Made by a program: the position numbers and the translations under genes. Of a stretch of DNA of 53,733 nucleotides, positions 26,595 through 36,100 are shown piece after piece. The stretch is from a virus, in the IMG/VR virus record IMGVR_UViG_3300027126_000252, positions 1 through 53,733 of that record; one strand, 5' to 3'. Numbering within the stretch: position 1 is the stretch's first letter; every line of letters starts with the position of its first letter. The notes below the pieces were generated by a model. That model ran no database searches. It had not been told where the DNA came from and worked only from the letters and a program-made list of their open reading frames with translations.

Positions 26595-29529
26595 TTTCTT
26601 TAGCATCCTCTACTAGATCATTAAAGATGTCTTTAAGTTCATTATCAGAAACACCTATTATCTTATCGGATTCTTCATCATTTTTGAGCCTTTTTCCTAA
26701 AACATTTTCTATTAAATCCATTTTATTATGTAAGGCTTTCATAACACGATCATCTACTGTCTTAGGACATACTAAATGATAACAATATACACGATCATGA
26801 ATACTACCGATACGGATCATTCTACCTATAATCTGTAAATAATCACCTGCACTCCAGGGACTATCATAAAAGATTGTTGCTTTAGCTAACTGTAAATTAA
26901 CACCTTCAGCTGCAGCCATTGTAATCAACACCACTCTTACATCAGATTTTTCATCTTGAAATGACTCTTGAGATTTCTTTCTCTCATCATCTTTTTCCCC
27001 ACCTGTAATTCTAACACACTTAATACCTTTAGCAGTAAGTTCCCTATCTAAGATATCAATCATCTTTCTAAAACGAGAGAAGATAATAACCTTTTCACCA
27101 TCAAGTTCTTCTTCGAGAAGTTCCATAAGAATTTCTAATTTACCACTATCACCTTTAACATCTACAAGTTCAGGATGGTTTACAATTTGTTGGCAATACA
27201 TAACAGCAGTAAGTTTAGTAACTTCTTTTTCTGTCATTTCACCTGTTGTAGGGTCATACTTTTCTAAGATACCACTTAAAGCTTCTTTATACTTAGAGAT
27301 TTGAACATCAGATAAAGGAGCTTCAATTCTTTTAGTAGTTAAAGGAGGTAATTCTTGGGCAACTTCATGTTTAGGTCTACCAATAAAATAGGGGTCAATT
27401 TTAATTCTGAAAGCTTCAATATCAGATTTTCTATGACCTACAACGAATTTAATTCTTTTTCTACCGATTTGTTTATCTACACAGATACAGTAATTAGACA
27501 TAAAGACATTTTTACTAGGCATAAGACCTGGTACGGTGACTCTATAAATTGCCCATGCTTCCATAAGTCTATTTTTAATAATAGTAGCAGACAAAGACCA
27601 TACTTTTTGAGCAGCACCTGAGAGGTGGGCACAGACTTGGTGAACTTGGGTAGTTTCATTTTTAAAGGCTGTTGCTTCATCAAAGATTTGAACATGATCT
27701 TTTAAATTTTGTAGTGTTTCAAAATCCATACAAGCAGTTCTATAACCCATAATAAGAACTTTAAGACCTGTATGGGCGAAGTAGTCATCATAGACCTTTT
27801 GTCTTTTCTTTTTATCACCACTTACAACAAAGCATTTAACACCATTAGTGAATTTATCAAATTCAGATGCCCATTGGTTTAATGCTGATTTAGTAGTCAT
27901 AATGACAGCTGATGTTTCGGGGTATTTATCCCATAGGTAGCTGAGGGCAGAAATTGCTTGTAAAGTGTTATGACTTGTAATTCCATTACCTACAAAAGAA
28001 TGTTCTGGGTGATCAACTTCTATATCAAACACTTCTTTTTCATCATGTGAAATAGAAACAATAGGATCATAGAAATAGTGATTATCAATCAAAGAATTTA
28101 CATCATTACTTTCTAGGTCTAAAGAAAGATAAATCTCTTTTAACTTTTTTAAGAAATCGAAAGTAGGGTTTCTTCTATTTTGTCGAATATGACCAAAAGT
28201 ATTATAAAAAGCAGTTCCGTATTTAGTAGATATACCTTGTCCTTTAAACCCATGTAAACCAACTTCGGAATAAATCTTGGTTCTAATTTCTTCGATATAT
28301 CCCTTAGAGAATGGAATGACATCAAAATTTGCATTCTTAGGAGTGTTTCTAAATCTCTCTATTTCATTAATCTTTCTTTTTGAAACAAGACCTATGGAAT
28401 CAAGGAAGAGAATGGCATTTTGACCATGTAAACCTAAATCCCAATAATCATTGGGATTATCTTTAACCTTTTTAATCTTTCTAATAGAAACAATCCCAAA
28501 AGAAAGTAAAGCTACCTGTATTTGTTTAAGCATTTTTTCAGAAGCCGATGAAACATGAATAGATCCATTTTTTACATAGGATTCACTATCTATGAAAGTT
28601 CTTAGGAAAGAAGCTAAAATTTGTTTTTTTGACTCTAGAACACAACTAGGAATCTCTTTGTCTTTAGATAGGCAACGAGGAATACCTAAAGATAATAAGA
28701 AACGATAAATATAGACACTAGAGATAGTATAGCCCCCATTAATATATCGAATAGGATATTCAAATAAAAAGTGAATTAGATATTCTAAATGTTCACACAC
28801 TTCGGGATTTAATTTTTTGTCTTGAGTGATACAAAAAAATTTCTCCTCAGTATGATTAAACCACCCTTCAGCTAAAAGGTATCCTAAGAACATAGCTAGT
28901 TCAGAATTTAAAGAACTAGGTGTTTTATATACTTTTTTATTGGGGTGTCCTTCTCCAGTATAAGAGATGTCAGTTTCTTTCCCAAAATCTTTGATAGAAC
29001 GGTCAAGGCAAACAAAATCCCCCTCTTTAAGATCGGAAAGTTTAACCCAATCTTCTTTACCATCGGATTGACGGACTAACACGGGATGAACTTGAGAACC
29101 TTCAATTTCATATCCTAAACGAGTTTTAATTTTGATAGTAGGTTTAACACCACCATAGTAAAAACTTTTAATAGGTCTCTCTTCACCCCTAACGATAACA
29201 TTCACAGGTTCGGATAAAGATGCAAAGGTATCTTGAATTTCAACTCCGGGGTTTAGACTTGAAATAGGTACTAATCCCTTATCAGTATTTACAAGAGTAT
29301 CTCCGACAACACACTTGCCAAGTCCCGTATCATCGCCGAGAACGAATCTAGGCATGGCTAAAAGGTGCATAATACCTTGAACTTGATAGTTTCTTAGTGT
29401 TAAGGGTCTACCGTTGGGCATAGTAGTTCTTAGAATTTTACTTGGGGGAGCTTTTAATTCTGTTCTTACTCGAATCTCTTTTAGCTTTGCTATTGTCTGT
29501 TGTAGCTTAGGGTCGTCTAAATAACTCAT
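26584..29529 (-). CDS. SNF2-type DNA helicase/ATPase interrupted by an intein
   Basis: A 981-residue precursor. Residues 1-72 and 522-981 are an SNF2-like superfamily 2 ATPase: Q-motif region TLRNYQVQGIMHLLAMP, Walker A DDTGLGK followed after the intein by TLQAI, Walker B FDEATAF (616-622), and the C-terminal motifs KVIIFSRF, AAAEGVNLQLA and QIIGRMIRIGS. Residues 73-521 (449 residues) are a self-splicing intein inserted between Lys and Thr of Walker A, giving a mature enzyme of about 532 residues. Such ATPases remodel DNA-protein complexes or help recombination and replication. A sigma70-like promoter lies just upstream and this is the first gene of the replication operon. The 3' end overlaps the loader-like gene. 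Confidence 0.9.
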   Translation of the reverse strand: MSYLDDPKLQQTIAKLKEIRVRTELKAPPSKILRTTMPNGRPLTLRNYQVQGIMHLLAMPRFVLGDDTGLGKCVVGDTLVNTDKGLVPISSLNPGVEIQDTFASLSEPVNVIVRGEERPIKSFYYGGVKPTIKIKTRLGYEIEGSQVHPVLVRQSDGKEDWVKLSDLKEGDFVCLDRSIKDFGKETDISYTGEGHPNKKVYKTPSSLNSELAMFLGYLLAEGWFNHTEEKFFCITQDKKLNPEVCEHLEYLIHFLFEYPIRYINGGYTISSVYIYRFLLSLGIPRCLSKDKEIPSCVLESKKQILASFLRTFIDSESYVKNGSIHVSSASEKMLKQIQVALLSFGIVSIRKIKKVKDNPNDYWDLGLHGQNAILFLDSIGLVSKRKINEIERFRNTPKNANFDVIPFSKGYIEEIRTKIYSEVGLHGFKGQGISTKYGTAFYNTFGHIRQNRRNPTFDFLKKLKEIYLSLDLESNDVNSLIDNHYFYDPIVSISHDEKEVFDIEVDHPEHSFVGNGITSHNTLQAISALSYLWDKYPETSAVIMTTKSALNQWASEFDKFTNGVKCFVVSGDKKKRQKVYDDYFAHTGLKVLIMGYRTACMDFETLQNLKDHVQIFDEATAFKNETTQVHQVCAHLSGAAQKVWSLSATIIKNRLMEAWAIYRVTVPGLMPSKNVFMSNYCICVDKQIGRKRIKFVVGHRKSDIEAFRIKIDPYFIGRPKHEVAQELPPLTTKRIEAPLSDVQISKYKEALSGILEKYDPTTGEMTEKEVTKLTAVMYCQQIVNHPELVDVKGDSGKLEILMELLEEELDGEKVIIFSRFRKMIDILDRELTAKGIKCVRITGGEKDDERKKSQESFQDEKSDVRVVLITMAAAEGVNLQLAKATIFYDSPWSAGDYLQIIGRMIRIGSIHDRVYCYHLVCPKTVDDRVMKALHNKMDLIENVLGKRLKNDEESDKIIGVSDNELKDIFNDLVEDAKENGR
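27967..29313 (-). mobile_element. Intein with LAGLIDADG homing endonuclease
   Basis: The 449-residue element starts with Cys (CVVGDTLV, splicing block A) and ends with HSFVGNGITSHN, followed by Thr as the +1 residue. SQVHPVLV is a block B-like segment with His. Two LAGLIDADG motifs are LGYLLAEGW and FLRTFIDSES, with acidic residues Glu and Asp in the catalytic positions, so the homing endonuclease may be active. A later basic part resembles a DNA-binding helix-turn-helix. Insertion within the Walker A codon pair is a typical conserved site for inteins. Confidence 0.9.
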
Positions 29530-29545
29530 AACCTGTCCTTAATTT

Positions 29546-29573
29546 AATATAGATGATACAAACACAGTTTCAA
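29546..29573 (-). promoter_or_regulatory. Sigma70-like promoter for the replication operon
   Basis: On the minus strand TTGAAA, a 16-base spacer and TATATT precede the SNF2 helicase gene by about 17 bases. Both boxes match the consensus at five of six positions. The spacer contains GTGTTTGTATCA, which resembles the block around 49421 and 50421 on the plus strand. Confidence 0.6.
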
Positions 29574-29591
29574 AAAGAAGGTGTAGTGAGA

Positions 29592-30053
29592 TTATCTTAT
29601 ATGATTTAGTTTAAAAATGGTATCTAAAAGATTAGAATAATTTACAGCACAGGGTATTGATGATTTCCGAATAATTTCTATAAACTGCTGGTATTGTAAA
29701 ATATTACCTTCGACCATAGCTATAATCTTATTATATAAGACCTTAGACCAAGCAGTATTAAGCCATAATATAAAATCTGTAATTTCTTTAGTGGCAAGAT
29801 AGTCTTCAAAATCTGTAATATCTTGTATCTTACTAGGCATATCCTCTGCATAGTGTAAAGAGATAGCAGAGACATTACGATATAAAGAAATCTTATCCCT
29901 ATAAATAAAAGGGTATTCCTTTATATAGAATTTCCTCATACCATGTTGCATAGTTCTAGGACTATTAAGTTCAGTAAAGCTATCTTCAAGTTTATGAAGA
30001 GCCATTTTAGTGGCAATATCTAGAACTCGATGAATGTCTTGGATATCAATCAT
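29592..30053 (-). CDS. Unknown helical protein
   Basis: A 153-residue, helical protein without recognised motif. It has a regular amphipathic pattern with Lys and Ile, and the segment TKEITDFILWLNTAWSKVLY. Its start overlaps the stop of the next gene upstream by four bases, so the two are a coupled pair divergent from the tail operon. No family is recognised. It may be an accessory tail or head-completion protein because of its position, but nothing in the sequence shows this. Confidence 0.5.
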   Translation of the reverse strand: MIDIQDIHRVLDIATKMALHKLEDSFTELNSPRTMQHGMRKFYIKEYPFIYRDKISLYRNVSAISLHYAEDMPSKIQDITDFEDYLATKEITDFILWLNTAWSKVLYNKIIAMVEGNILQYQQFIEIIRKSSIPCAVNYSNLLDTIFKLNHIR

Positions 30054-30550
30054 TTTTCTAATAGCCTTTTAAGGTTTTTAATTTCTTTTTCATATTTAGA
30101 TTGAACCCCATTAACTATTTCTTTAACCCTATCTACATCAGTACTATTAATAGCATCAGTAAATTTACCTTTATTAAGGTAAGCTAGGACAACACTATCA
30201 TTCATAGGGTCGAGAGCATGGATTTCATTTTTTAGGTCAATAGAGATAAGTTTACAAACTAAGTCATTTTTAGCTAATCTTAATTTATTACCATTGGAAT
30301 TAAGTTCGATAGCAGTAGTAACAAATTTAATAGTATTAGGTTTAGTAGCTAGGGATAATGCTTTTTTAAAATTTTTAGAGATAAGTGCATCTACGATAGC
30401 TGTTCCTGAGATATGGTCTGATTTTTCAATATCTTCATAGATATTAAGTAGAAAACTAATATTACTTTCATCTTCGAGAGATGTATCGGCATTTCTAGTA
30501 GGTAGGGTATGAGTGGAATAGCCACCCCAAGATTTTTCAGAACTGTTCAT
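30050..30550 (-). CDS. Unknown protein, first of a two-gene minus-strand pair
   Basis: A 166-residue protein with a polar, Ser/Thr-rich N-terminus (MNSSEKSWGGYSTHTLPTRN) followed by helices and a charged C-terminal coil (KYEKEIKNLKRLLEK). A good AAAGGAG lies about nine bases before the ATG. It starts the pair that is divergent from the tail tube gene and shares the 90-base control region with it. No domain is recognised. Confidence 0.5.
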   Translation of the reverse strand: MNSSEKSWGGYSTHTLPTRNADTSLEDESNISFLLNIYEDIEKSDHISGTAIVDALISKNFKKALSLATKPNTIKFVTTAIELNSNGNKLRLAKNDLVCKLISIDLKNEIHALDPMNDSVVLAYLNKGKFTDAINSTDVDRVKEIVNGVQSKYEKEIKNLKRLLEK

Positions 30551-30575
30551 AATAGGACTCCTTTATATATATATT

Positions 30576-30603
30576 TTGATAAAGTATCTATAAATGATAT
30601 AAC
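30576..30603 (+). promoter_or_regulatory. Sigma70-like promoter for the tail-core operon
   Basis: TTGATA, a 16-base spacer and TATAAC lie in the 90-base divergent gap before the tail tube gene. Both boxes match the consensus at five of six positions. AGGAG sites follow at about 30609 and 30626. This is the only clear plus-strand start point for the 14.5-kb operon. Confidence 0.6.
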
Positions 30604-30640
30604 TGTATAGGAGTCTTTTTTAATATAGGAGCAAAATAAA

Positions 30641-31450
30641 ATGCCTAGTTTAGATCATAACCCAAAAGCCGATAATAAAATGAGAGCTGCTGGGTCATCA
30701 GAGATATATAAGTATGGTATGTCCCCTGATTCTCGTGCTGTTATAAGTCAAAAGATTAGACTTTTGACCCCCAGTTATGGTGGTCAAGCAGGTTCTAGAT
30801 ACCAACTTGGAGTAGTCAGTTCTTTTTCTTATAGTGGTGGTTCTAGAAGTACCGAAATTGTTAGAGGCATCGGTTTTGGGGATATTATTGCTGATCGTGT
30901 ACCTGGAGTTACAGAACCTTTTACTGGAACTATTACCAGAACTTTGTTATATCTAAGCAATTTGTTTCAAGCATTAGGATTTGCAGGTGGTGTAGATGGA
31001 CCTGTTCGTTCAGCTGCACATACTCGCTGGCCCTTTGATATGGAAGAACAAATGGTATTTACATTTATGGCTGACGACCAAGTTAGTCATGGTAGTTTCA
31101 ATAACCCTGCTTTAGTAGAGATTGATTTTTCCGGTCAAGGTGTTACTAGTGTTGAAAAGAAAGCTGACGGGACCGTTTATCCACAAAAACATAAAGCATT
31201 AATCACTTTCTTTGAAGGATGCTGGCTAACAGGTGTTGAGCCTGTGGCTAGAGAAGCTGAAGGCAGTAAAATGGAAGAAAGTGCAAATGTAGATATTACT
31301 GATGTTCACGATTTATTCACTACCTATGGCGAATTCTTAGCAACAGGTGGGGTAAATAATAGTGTAAGAACTAAAAGTGCATCTATAGGTGCCAGAGTAG
31401 ACTTGAAAACAGTCGGTGTTACTAATGGAGTAACTAACCCAGCCCAATAA
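30641..31450 (+). CDS. Tail tube protein (probable)
   Basis: A 269-residue protein at the head of the tail-core operon. It is beta-rich with long Gly/Ser/Val segments (SSFSYSGGSRSTEIVRGIGF, then EPFTGTITRTLLYLSNLFQ), and the segment KHKALITFFEGCWLTGVEPV followed by NVDITDVHDLFTTYG resembles the closing strands of tail tube or Hcp-like folds, which end in a strand with a functional residue for stacking. Its place, directly before two chaperone-sized genes and the tape measure, is that of the tail tube in many myoviruses. The sheath gene is not in this window. Function is inferred from position and fold impression. Confidence 0.65.
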   Translation: MPSLDHNPKADNKMRAAGSSEIYKYGMSPDSRAVISQKIRLLTPSYGGQAGSRYQLGVVSSFSYSGGSRSTEIVRGIGFGDIIADRVPGVTEPFTGTITRTLLYLSNLFQALGFAGGVDGPVRSAAHTRWPFDMEEQMVFTFMADDQVSHGSFNNPALVEIDFSGQGVTSVEKKADGTVYPQKHKALITFFEGCWLTGVEPVAREAEGSKMEESANVDITDVHDLFTTYGEFLATGGVNNSVRTKSASIGARVDLKTVGVTNGVTNPAQ

Positions 31451-31487
31451 CAATATAGGGTGACGACCCTTTTAACAAACGGAGATT

Positions 31488-32111
31488 ATGTATATGTCTA
31501 TATCATTAAATCAATTAAAATCAGCTATGAATAAAATCACACAAGCTGGTTACCTCGAAAGAAAAGTCACCTTAGGTGAAAATACTCTCATTATTAGAAC
31601 TTTGACTCCTAGAGAAGAATCAGAACTCCAAAAAATCATATCCGATTTATCAAGAGATGAAAATATGACTACTCTAGAATTTGTAGACCTAGTCCGTAAA
31701 GAAACTTTAAGTCGTGCTATCGTTCAAATTGACGACCTCGATATGAGAAATGTTGATATGATTGAAACGGATGAAGTCTTAGCTAATGGGGTTAAAGTTA
31801 AAGTATCTAGACAACAAGCTATTTCTGAAATGATTGAATTTCTACCTAGACTCCTTTTAAGTAAAGTCTTTGAAGAAATGAGTCGTTTAACAGAAGAAGT
31901 TGAAGAACGAACTAATAAACTATTAAAAATAGATGTCGTAGATATAGATGCTGAAATTGAAAACCTTGAAAAAAGAATTAAACAACTTGAATTTCAAAAA
32001 GAAACAAGAAAACTCGACCAAGCTACCGTAAAAAATACATCTAATGCCCTCTCTATTACTGGAGATGAAACATTAGCTGAACAATTAAAGAAGGTAGATT
32101 CATCGGTATGA
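31488..32111 (+). CDS. Tail assembly chaperone-position protein 1
   Basis: A 207-residue protein between tail tube and tape measure, the usual place for tail assembly chaperones. It starts MYMSISLNQLKSAMNKITQA; the second Met (ATG at 31494) has better spacing to the GGAG at 31481, so the real start may be there. The N-terminal part has a beta-rich segment (RKVTLGENTLIIRTLTPREE) typical of chaperones that hold tape measure proteins, and the C-terminal part is a coiled coil (ENLEKRIKQLEFQKETRKLD). The next gene follows after four bases, suggesting translational coupling. A programmed frameshift was not found. Confidence 0.5.
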   Translation: MYMSISLNQLKSAMNKITQAGYLERKVTLGENTLIIRTLTPREESELQKIISDLSRDENMTTLEFVDLVRKETLSRAIVQIDDLDMRNVDMIETDEVLANGVKVKVSRQQAISEMIEFLPRLLLSKVFEEMSRLTEEVEERTNKLLKIDVVDIDAEIENLEKRIKQLEFQKETRKLDQATVKNTSNALSITGDETLAEQLKKVDSSV

Positions 32112-32115
32112 GTAT

Positions 32116-33189
32116 ATGTCTGATTGTTTTAAAGATATAAGAGATATTATAGAAAAAGGATTTATTATTGAATCCTTTAAAATAAATGAAGTCCATATTA
32201 AAATTAAGAATCCTAACCTTCAACTTATTGAATGGTCTGAGGAATTTTCATCTCAAAATATAGAAAGAAGTATAGCTTTATTATCTAAACTTATTATTTC
32301 TATATCAGGTAGAGATACTAAAGATTTTTTCTATGAGATATTTGAAAGTCTTATGGACTCTCAAATATTCTCTATTTTGACTAAAATGTATATGTATGCG
32401 TACCGTCTCATGGGTCGAGCTATCGATGCTAATAAATACCTTGAAGCTTATTGTTATACAGAAGAATCAAGATATTTATGGAGAGCATGGAAAGCAAGAA
32501 GTCTTTTTACGACACATAGACTAGAAGACTTGAATAACATTCAAATATCCTGGGTTATATGGAATGAAGCTGAGGATGAAAGAATAGAATCAGATAGAGA
32601 TTGGGAAAAAGCATTTTTTGTAGCATCAGCAACAAACCCTAAAGGTGTTGAAAGTGTTCAAAAGAAATGGAAAAATAAAGATAATCAAGAGTTTGAAAGA
32701 AGAGAAGATTTAATAGAACAGGCAGTTAAAGGTCTTTTAGAGGAAACTAATAATGAAGTAAAAAGAAAAACTAGGAAGAAAAGACATAAAACTATGGAAG
32801 ATTTAGAGGAAGAAATGAGAAAATGGGTAGCTGGTGAGGAGGATGATCACGATATCATCGTAAGAACATATAAGGAAGAAATACAAAGTCATATTGATGA
32901 TTTAGTTCAACAAGCTGAGGAAATGAAAAAAAGGGGAAGACAAAAGAGAGCTGAGTTAGATAGTGCTATTACAGGTATTAGTTTAGTAGGTTTAACTGAG
33001 GAACAGATAAAGAGTAAAGTTAAACCTGGTATAGCAGCTCCTGATGTTAATGATGTCAATAGAAATATTATAGGCAATATCATAATGAAACCAACACAAG
33101 GTAATTTATCCATTGATGGTGATAAGGTTATAACTAATCAACCTTCTTTAATGGATAAAATAGCACAAAGAAAACCTACTATGGAGTAA
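32116..33189 (+). CDS. Tail assembly chaperone-position protein 2
   Basis: A 357-residue, charged, helical protein. Residues 1-150 are compact and include WRAWKARSLFTTHRLEDLNN and the acidic segment WNEAEDERIESDRDWEKAFF; residues 170-290 are coiled coil rich in Lys, Arg and Glu (RKTRKKRHKTMEDLEEEMRK). It is located directly before the tape measure gene, with seven bases between them. In myoviruses this slot usually holds the long form of the tape measure chaperone or a tape measure partner. The final 50 residues are Ile/Pro-rich with GISLVGLTEEQIKSK. Function is inferred from position. Confidence 0.5.
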   Translation: MSDCFKDIRDIIEKGFIIESFKINEVHIKIKNPNLQLIEWSEEFSSQNIERSIALLSKLIISISGRDTKDFFYEIFESLMDSQIFSILTKMYMYAYRLMGRAIDANKYLEAYCYTEESRYLWRAWKARSLFTTHRLEDLNNIQISWVIWNEAEDERIESDRDWEKAFFVASATNPKGVESVQKKWKNKDNQEFERREDLIEQAVKGLLEETNNEVKRKTRKKRHKTMEDLEEEMRKWVAGEEDDHDIIVRTYKEEIQSHIDDLVQQAEEMKKRGRQKRAELDSAITGISLVGLTEEQIKSKVKPGIAAPDVNDVNRNIIGNIIMKPTQGNLSIDGDKVITNQPSLMDKIAQRKPTME

Positions 33190-33195
33190 GATAAA

Positions 33196-36100
33196 ATGGC
33201 AAAATCTAAATTTGGTGGATTTGGGGGTTCTTCTTCAGATACTAAATCCTATGTAAAGTCATTAGCTGATGTTTCAGCAGCCGTTAAATATTTATCTGAC
33301 AATGTAGCTGGTTTATCTGATGAACAACAAAAACAGCTTAAAATCATTAAACAGTCAAATGATGCTAATAATAAATTATCTCAAATAATAGCAGACCAAG
33401 CACAGCCTGCTTATAGTGATTTTGCTAAACAAATAAAAGAATTAGAGAAAATACAAAAAAGTTATAATGAGAAAATGAAGGTTCAAGGCAAAGAAATGAT
33501 GGAACAGATTTCTTTGACCCAGGCATATGAAACTAAACTTAAAGCTTTAAATGAAAAAAAGAAAAAATTACAGCAAGATTATACAACGGCTGTTGATGAT
33601 AATACAAAAGCACAAATTAGTGCCCAGCAAACAGCAACAGCTAACGAATTAGCTAAAATAGAAGCAGCTTTAAAGTTACAAGAAGAAGCAACTAAACAAA
33701 AAATACAAAAATATGATGAGGAAGTTAGAAAATTTGAAGAAGCTGAGGGTGCAAAAAGAAAAGCATTAACTGAAACAGTAGAAGAAGGTAAAAAAGCATA
33801 TGATTCTTTAATGCAGAAAGCCGATGAATCTTTTAAAAAACCTATGAAAGGGATGGGAGATTTTGCTGATAGAACTAAAGTAGCTTTAGAAGGGATTCAA
33901 GGTCAAATAGATACTTTCGCTAAAATGGGATCTCTCGGAGATATTTCTCGTTTTGGTATCGGATTTGGAGAGTCTTTACAGACTGCGGGTGCTAATATGA
34001 AAGCTATGGGTGGGGTAATGGGTAAAATGGGGGGTGGGATAGCTGCTTTAGGTGGAGCTTTATCTAAAGCATTAGGTCCTATTGGTATTATTATAAGTAT
34101 TGCCGAAACCTTTATGCAAGCTGAAAAAGATCAGAAAGATTTTAATAAAGCTATTTTAGAGGGTGGTGGTGCTTTAGATTTTATGGCAAAAGAAAGTGAT
34201 AATTTACATGAAAATTTAAATTCACTTAGAAAAGGGATGCTGGATTATACAAATCTAACTAGACTAGGTATGTCACCAGAAGAAATGAGGTCTACCCTTA
34301 ATAGCTTACAAGAGTCTAATCTTACTTTAAAGAAAATGGCCCCTAATGCTTCTAATATTAAACAACAATTTGAAGGAGCTAAAACTTTAATTGGGGAAAT
34401 GAAAACAGTATCTACTGTTTTTGGTGTAGGGATTGAAGAGGTTACAAGTCATGTAGTAAGCTTAAATATGAATTTAGGTAAAACTCTTGATGAAGCTGAA
34501 GAACTTAAGAATATTAAAAGTTCTTTTGATCAGATTAGAGATGCCGCTAGTCAAGCTGGTTATAGTAATAAAAAATTCTTTAGTACTATTATTAGTGTGA
34601 CAAATGAAGTAGGGAGCATGAATGGTCGTGTTGCTGAAGCTGGTTCTTTATTTGTTAGACTTAGAAAGTTAATCGGTAAAAAAGGTGAAGAGGTTTTTGA
34701 ATCAGTTAAAGAAGGATATAAAGGTAAATCTGTACAAGAAAAAGTCACTGATGTTTATAAGGTAGGTGGAAAAAAAACTAAGCAAATTCTCCAAAGAGAA
34801 GCTGTTTTAAAAGGACAAGCCTTATTCGGTGCAGTAGATAAAGACACAGGTGGAGAACTTAGTAAAGGTGTGTATGGAGGAAAACAGCTAGGAGAACTTG
34901 AAAAGATTCTAGGTCCTGACTTAGTAAAAGGATTACGAGAAGGTAATGAAGAAGCTATAAAAAAGATTTCTCAGATGGATGCAGGAAAAAAAGCTGACAT
35001 CTTAAGAACAATACAATCAACTGAAGGTCTAGGTGCTGATGTAGCTAACACAATACAAGACTTTATGACATTATCTAGAGGTGTCGCTGGCAATATGGGT
35101 GCTACTATCAACGCACTTGAAAAAATGGGTATGGGAGGTAATTTAGCTATGATGGTCAACAAATTAAATTTTGTTGGTCTCTCAGCAGATAAATTATCTG
35201 AGACTACACTTGAAAATGTAGCTACACAAGAATTATTGAGTCAGACATTTGGGGAAAATAAAGAAGCAGTAACACAACTTCTGTCTCGTGGTATAGGAGA
35301 ATATAAAAACTATAGTGCATTAGTTGACCAATATAACAAGGAGACAGATGAAAAGAAGAAAAAAGAAATTGAAGAAAAATTAAATAAAGAAGGTCTAGGG
35401 ATTAAAGAGGGTAAACTTATTGCTAAAGGTAGTGGCAAAGAAATTAAAGATTTTAGTAGTTTCATACAAGCCTTACCCGAAAGATTTAAACCTTTAGAAG
35501 ATATGGCGACATCTGCCAAATCACAAGAAGAGCTATTACAAGAAAGTATTGATGCAACAGTTGCATCTAGTGATGCTATTGGTGCTATTTTGAAAGAGAA
35601 ATTAGACTTTCTAGGAAATCTTACATCTGGAATATTTTCTTGGATTACAGGAGATGATGATAAAAAGAAAAAACAGAAAATTCAAGACCAAGAAAAGTTA
35701 TCTGAAGAATTAAGAAGCAAAGAATCAGCTCTTTCTAAAAATAAAGAGTATCGGGCAGATGTATTAAAACAATATAGAGCAGAAACAGACCCTACTAAAA
35801 AAAAGGCTTTGAAAGATAAAATAGATGATATAGATAAAGAACTAAAAAAAGATCAAAAAAGCATAGAATTAGATAAAGCTACATCTAAACAACTCAGTAA
35901 GTATGCCGTTAAAGATAGAGGGACAGCTGAAAATATGGCTAGATATGAACTAGCTAAACAAGTTTATGATCGTGCAGGCGGAGATCAGGATAAAGAAAAA
36001 GCTTTGGCAGCCGTAGATGCTGAATTTGAAGGTGGTTGGGCAAGAAAAGAATTAGAAGCTCGTGAGAAGTTAAGAAATAGTAAGGATGAGAAGGATCAAA

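Noticed and set aside
31488-32130. Programmed frameshift between the two chaperone-position genes
   Set aside because: The second frame is +1 relative to the first and no slippery heptamer for a -1 shift is seen; a +1 slip at GTA-TGA has no known precedent. Simple restart after a four-base gap is enough.
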